From positions 1-64,000 of the forward strand of contig CANJMO010000007.1 in NCBI GenBank assembly GCA_947475845.1: DNA of 64,000 bases. Direction: 5' to 3'. Position 1 is the stretch's first letter. Every line of letters begins with the position of its first letter. Source of the DNA: Caulobacteraceae bacterium (lineage in GTDB: Bacteria; Pseudomonadota; Alphaproteobacteria; Caulobacterales; Caulobacteraceae). Of the stretch, positions 62,247 through 64,000 are shown piece by piece. A model generated the notes under the pieces. That model did not search any database and was not told the origin of the DNA. It was given only the letters and a program-made list of their open reading frames with translations. A program made the translations under genes and the position numbers.

Positions 62247-63518
62247 ATGCAGATCGCGCCGCCGACCTCGCCTAAGATGCACCACGCGCACCATGCGCCG
62301 CAGGCCAAGCCGACAGGCTCGTCTTCAGGTGCGTCGGCGGGCGCGTCTGCGCTGGCCGGTCTGACCGGAGCGGACGAGGAGGCCCAGGGACAGGACGCGG
62401 GCAAGGACGCCGTGCGGGCTGCCGGAGCGGTGGATGCGGGGACGCCGGCCACCCCGCGCACTAAAGACAATGACACCGACAAGACGGCCGCCGATCTGAC
62501 CGCCAAACCGGCCAAGGTCCAGGACGGCGCCAAGTCCCAGCCGGCCAAGGGACAGGACACCGGCGGCGATACGCTGGACAGCTTCGCCGAGACCCTGGCC
62601 GCCAGCCTCGATACGCCGGCCAGGCCGGCGACGCCCCCGGTGAAGGCCGCTCCGAAGACCGCCGGCGAAGACGCCGCCCCGACGCCCCCGGCAAGGCCGG
62701 CCCTGGACACCGCGACCAATCCGCTGGCCTTCCTGGCCAGACTGGCGGCTCAGGCGGCCCCGCCGCCGGCCCCTGTCGATACGGCCCCGGCCCCCACCCC
62801 TCCCGAAGGGGCCAAGGCCGCCGCGCCGCCGCCGATCCTGACGCCACCGGTGCTAGCGCAGGGCCCGGCCGTCGCTGAGCCCTCGCAAGCCGCGCCGCAG
62901 CCGCCGTCCGCCGATCCGCAGCAGGCCCAGGCCCGGACTCAGGTCCAGACCGATCCGCAGGCCGCCGCGCCCAAGCCGGTCCAGGTCGCGGCCGCCGCTC
63001 CCGAGGTCACGGCCATCACCGTCCCGAAGCCGGCCTCCCAGGTCCAGGCGGCGACGCCCACACCCGCCGCCCCGTCGGCCGCGCCGACACCGGCCCCCAC
63101 CCCGACCCCGACCCCAGTGCAGGTCGCCGAAAACCCGGCCCCGCCTGCCGCCCCGGTTCAGGCCGAGACTGCACCGGCTGCGCCCCCCGCACCCGTTCAG
63201 ACCGCCAAGGCGCCGACCTCCGCCTCGATGACCTTCGACAATCCGCAGGCCGCCGCCGACCTGAAGGCGCAATCCGCCGATCTCAAGGCCGCGCTCAACC
63301 AGGCGGGCTTCGACGTGGCCGACGACGGCCTCAGCTTCAATCTTTCGGGCCAGGGCCAGCGTCAGGCGGGAGACTCCGATCCCGACGCCGGAACCTGGGC
63401 CGGGCGGGCCTTCCGCCACGCCGCCGCCGACGCCGACACCCTTCTCAGCAACGTCACCGAGGCCGCGAGTCGCCTGCAAAGGCCCTCGTCCGCCAGCGGT
63501 CTCGATATCCGTATCTAG
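62247..63518 (+). CDS. fliK: Flagellar hook-length control protein, probably missing its core domain
   Basis: 423 residues from the ATG of MQIAPPTSPKMHHAHHAPQ, chosen because the sigma-54 start site lies after the upstream GTG. Most of the chain is Ala/Pro/Gln-rich and low-complexity, as in FliK rulers, with AP/TP repeats around residues 270-320. The C-terminus has SMTFDNPQAAADLKAQSADL and QAGFDVADDGLSFNLSGQG, the end of the Flg_hook (PF02120) domain. The preceding part of that domain, with the L-x-P-x-x-L-G-x-V-x-V motif, is not visible: the Pro-rich region runs directly into TSASMTFDN near 63220. This is probably another deletion. It comes before flgD by nine bases. Confidence 0.78.
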   Translation: MQIAPPTSPKMHHAHHAPQAKPTGSSSGASAGASALAGLTGADEEAQGQDAGKDAVRAAGAVDAGTPATPRTKDNDTDKTAADLTAKPAKVQDGAKSQPAKGQDTGGDTLDSFAETLAASLDTPARPATPPVKAAPKTAGEDAAPTPPARPALDTATNPLAFLARLAAQAAPPPAPVDTAPAPTPPEGAKAAAPPPILTPPVLAQGPAVAEPSQAAPQPPSADPQQAQARTQVQTDPQAAAPKPVQVAAAAPEVTAITVPKPASQVQAATPTPAAPSAAPTPAPTPTPTPVQVAENPAPPAAPVQAETAPAAPPAPVQTAKAPTSASMTFDNPQAAADLKAQSADLKAALNQAGFDVADDGLSFNLSGQGQRQAGDSDPDAGTWAGRAFRHAAADADTLLSNVTEAASRLQRPSSASGLDIRI

Positions 63519-63527
63519 GAAACAGCC

Positions 63528-64000
63528 ATGACTGTCGCCGTGACCAACCCCAGCACCTCCAGCAACGCGCAGATCGCGTCGGGCCAGCAGTCGCTGAACA
63601 CCGATTACAACAGCTTCCTCAAGCTGCTGACCACGCAGCTGCAGAACCAGGATCCGCTGTCGCCGATGGACACTAACACCTTCACCCAGCAGCTGGTGGC
63701 GATGAACGGCGTGCAGCAGCAGCTGCTCGGCAACAACCTGCTGCAGACCCTGGTCAACCAGAGCGGCGGACCGGCCAGCGCGGTGGGCCTGATCGGCCAA
63801 ACCATCCAGGCCCAGGCGACCACCGCGACCATGGCCGACGGCGGGGTCAAGTGGACTTACGACCTCGGCGGCCAGGCCGCCGCGGCCCAGATGCAGGTCT
63901 TGGATTCCGCCGGCAAGGTCATTTACACGGCCAAGGCTCCGGACCTGACCAAGGGCCAGCACGTCTTCTCCTGGGACGGAACCACCACCTCGGGCGGCAA
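63528..64000 (+). CDS. flgD: Flagellar hook assembly scaffold protein, 5' part
   Basis: The ATG is preceded by AGGAAACAGCC. The first 157 residues are in the window. The FlgD N-terminal signature is DYNSFLKLLTTQLQNQDPLS, followed by MDTNTFTQQLVAMNGVQQQL and the start of the beta-domain, VGLIGQTIQAQATTATMADG. FlgD caps the growing hook while FlgE is added. The gene runs off the window edge; flgE would be expected next. Co-transcribed with fliK. Confidence 0.95.
   Translation, partial: MTVAVTNPSTSSNAQIASGQQSLNTDYNSFLKLLTTQLQNQDPLSPMDTNTFTQQLVAMNGVQQQLLGNNLLQTLVNQSGGPASAVGLIGQTIQAQATTATMADGGVKWTYDLGGQAAAAQMQVLDSAGKVIYTAKAPDLTKGQHVFSWDGTTTSGG

Overview
The window is GC-rich alphaproteobacterial DNA, most like a Caulobacterales chromosome (Caulobacter or Phenylobacterium). 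The evidence is a Caulobacter-type flagellin, divergent flgK-flgL and fliK-flgD transcription units with sigma-54 promoters and an FlbD-type ftr element between them, an OmpA-family lipoprotein, GTG/TTG starts, dense ATGA/TGATG operon overlaps and a leucine-degradation operon. I found no tRNA, rRNA, CRISPR array, insertion sequence or prophage.

Layout. 0-1 kb: 5' end of alaS next to a headless C-terminal fragment of a flagellin-like protein. 1-4.4 kb: a secreted beta-propeller protein, a secreted NTF2-like protein, a small ORF and an LPG-synthase-like membrane protein. 4.4-6.4 kb: remains of degP joined to remains of a sugar/methyltransferase/radical-SAM cluster. 6.4-9.5 kb: an FAD hydroxylase divergent from a DHA2 exporter. 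9.5-11.6 kb: rfbH-rfbF for CDP-dideoxyhexose. 11.7-15.9 kb: malate synthase G, a GlcG-like protein and DMT-type membrane proteins. 15.9-22.2 kb: a leucine/isovalerate operon (citE-like, maoC, mccA, mccB, ivd) ending in a TrmO-like gene fused into ivd. 22.2-26.3 kb: OmpA lipoprotein, DEAD-box helicase and cold-shock/small stress genes. 26.5-31.1 kb: four-carbon sugar-acid catabolism (pdxA2, dtnK, kdgT, MHS transporter). 31.2-38.8 kb: an mdtABC-like RND efflux operon. 39-43.5 kb: flagellin, dipeptidyl carboxypeptidase, and a TPR-glycosyltransferase-like protein. 43.6-50.6 kb: a catabolic cluster of unknown substrate. 50.7-59.1 kb: folD, an mla-type lipid-transport operon, an aminotransferase and mnmA. 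59.2-64 kb: flgL, flgK, fliK and flgD.

The most promising undescribed system is the 43.6-50.6 kb cluster. It holds an MFS importer, Zn-alcohol dehydrogenase, SDR and DAD-like cupin dioxygenase on one strand, then a DUF6152 periplasmic protein, an IclR regulator, and two overlapping secreted paralogues that share a C-x2-HG-x-PR motif. The 9-mer TGGGCGATA occurs as a perfect inverted pair upstream of iclR and again upstream of the secreted pair, which suggests one regulon.

A second theme is damage. Four genes carry single C/G-loss frameshifts (radical SAM, rfbF, mccB, TrmO-like), two carry in-frame stops (methyltransferase, mccA), and at least five places look like in-frame or out-of-frame deletion junctions (degP, methyltransferase/radical SAM, TrmO/ivd, flgK, probably fliK). 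So many defects, some in genes expected to be useful, suggest assembly or base-calling error at least as much as real gene decay. The fusions should not be read as new domain architectures until checked on raw reads.
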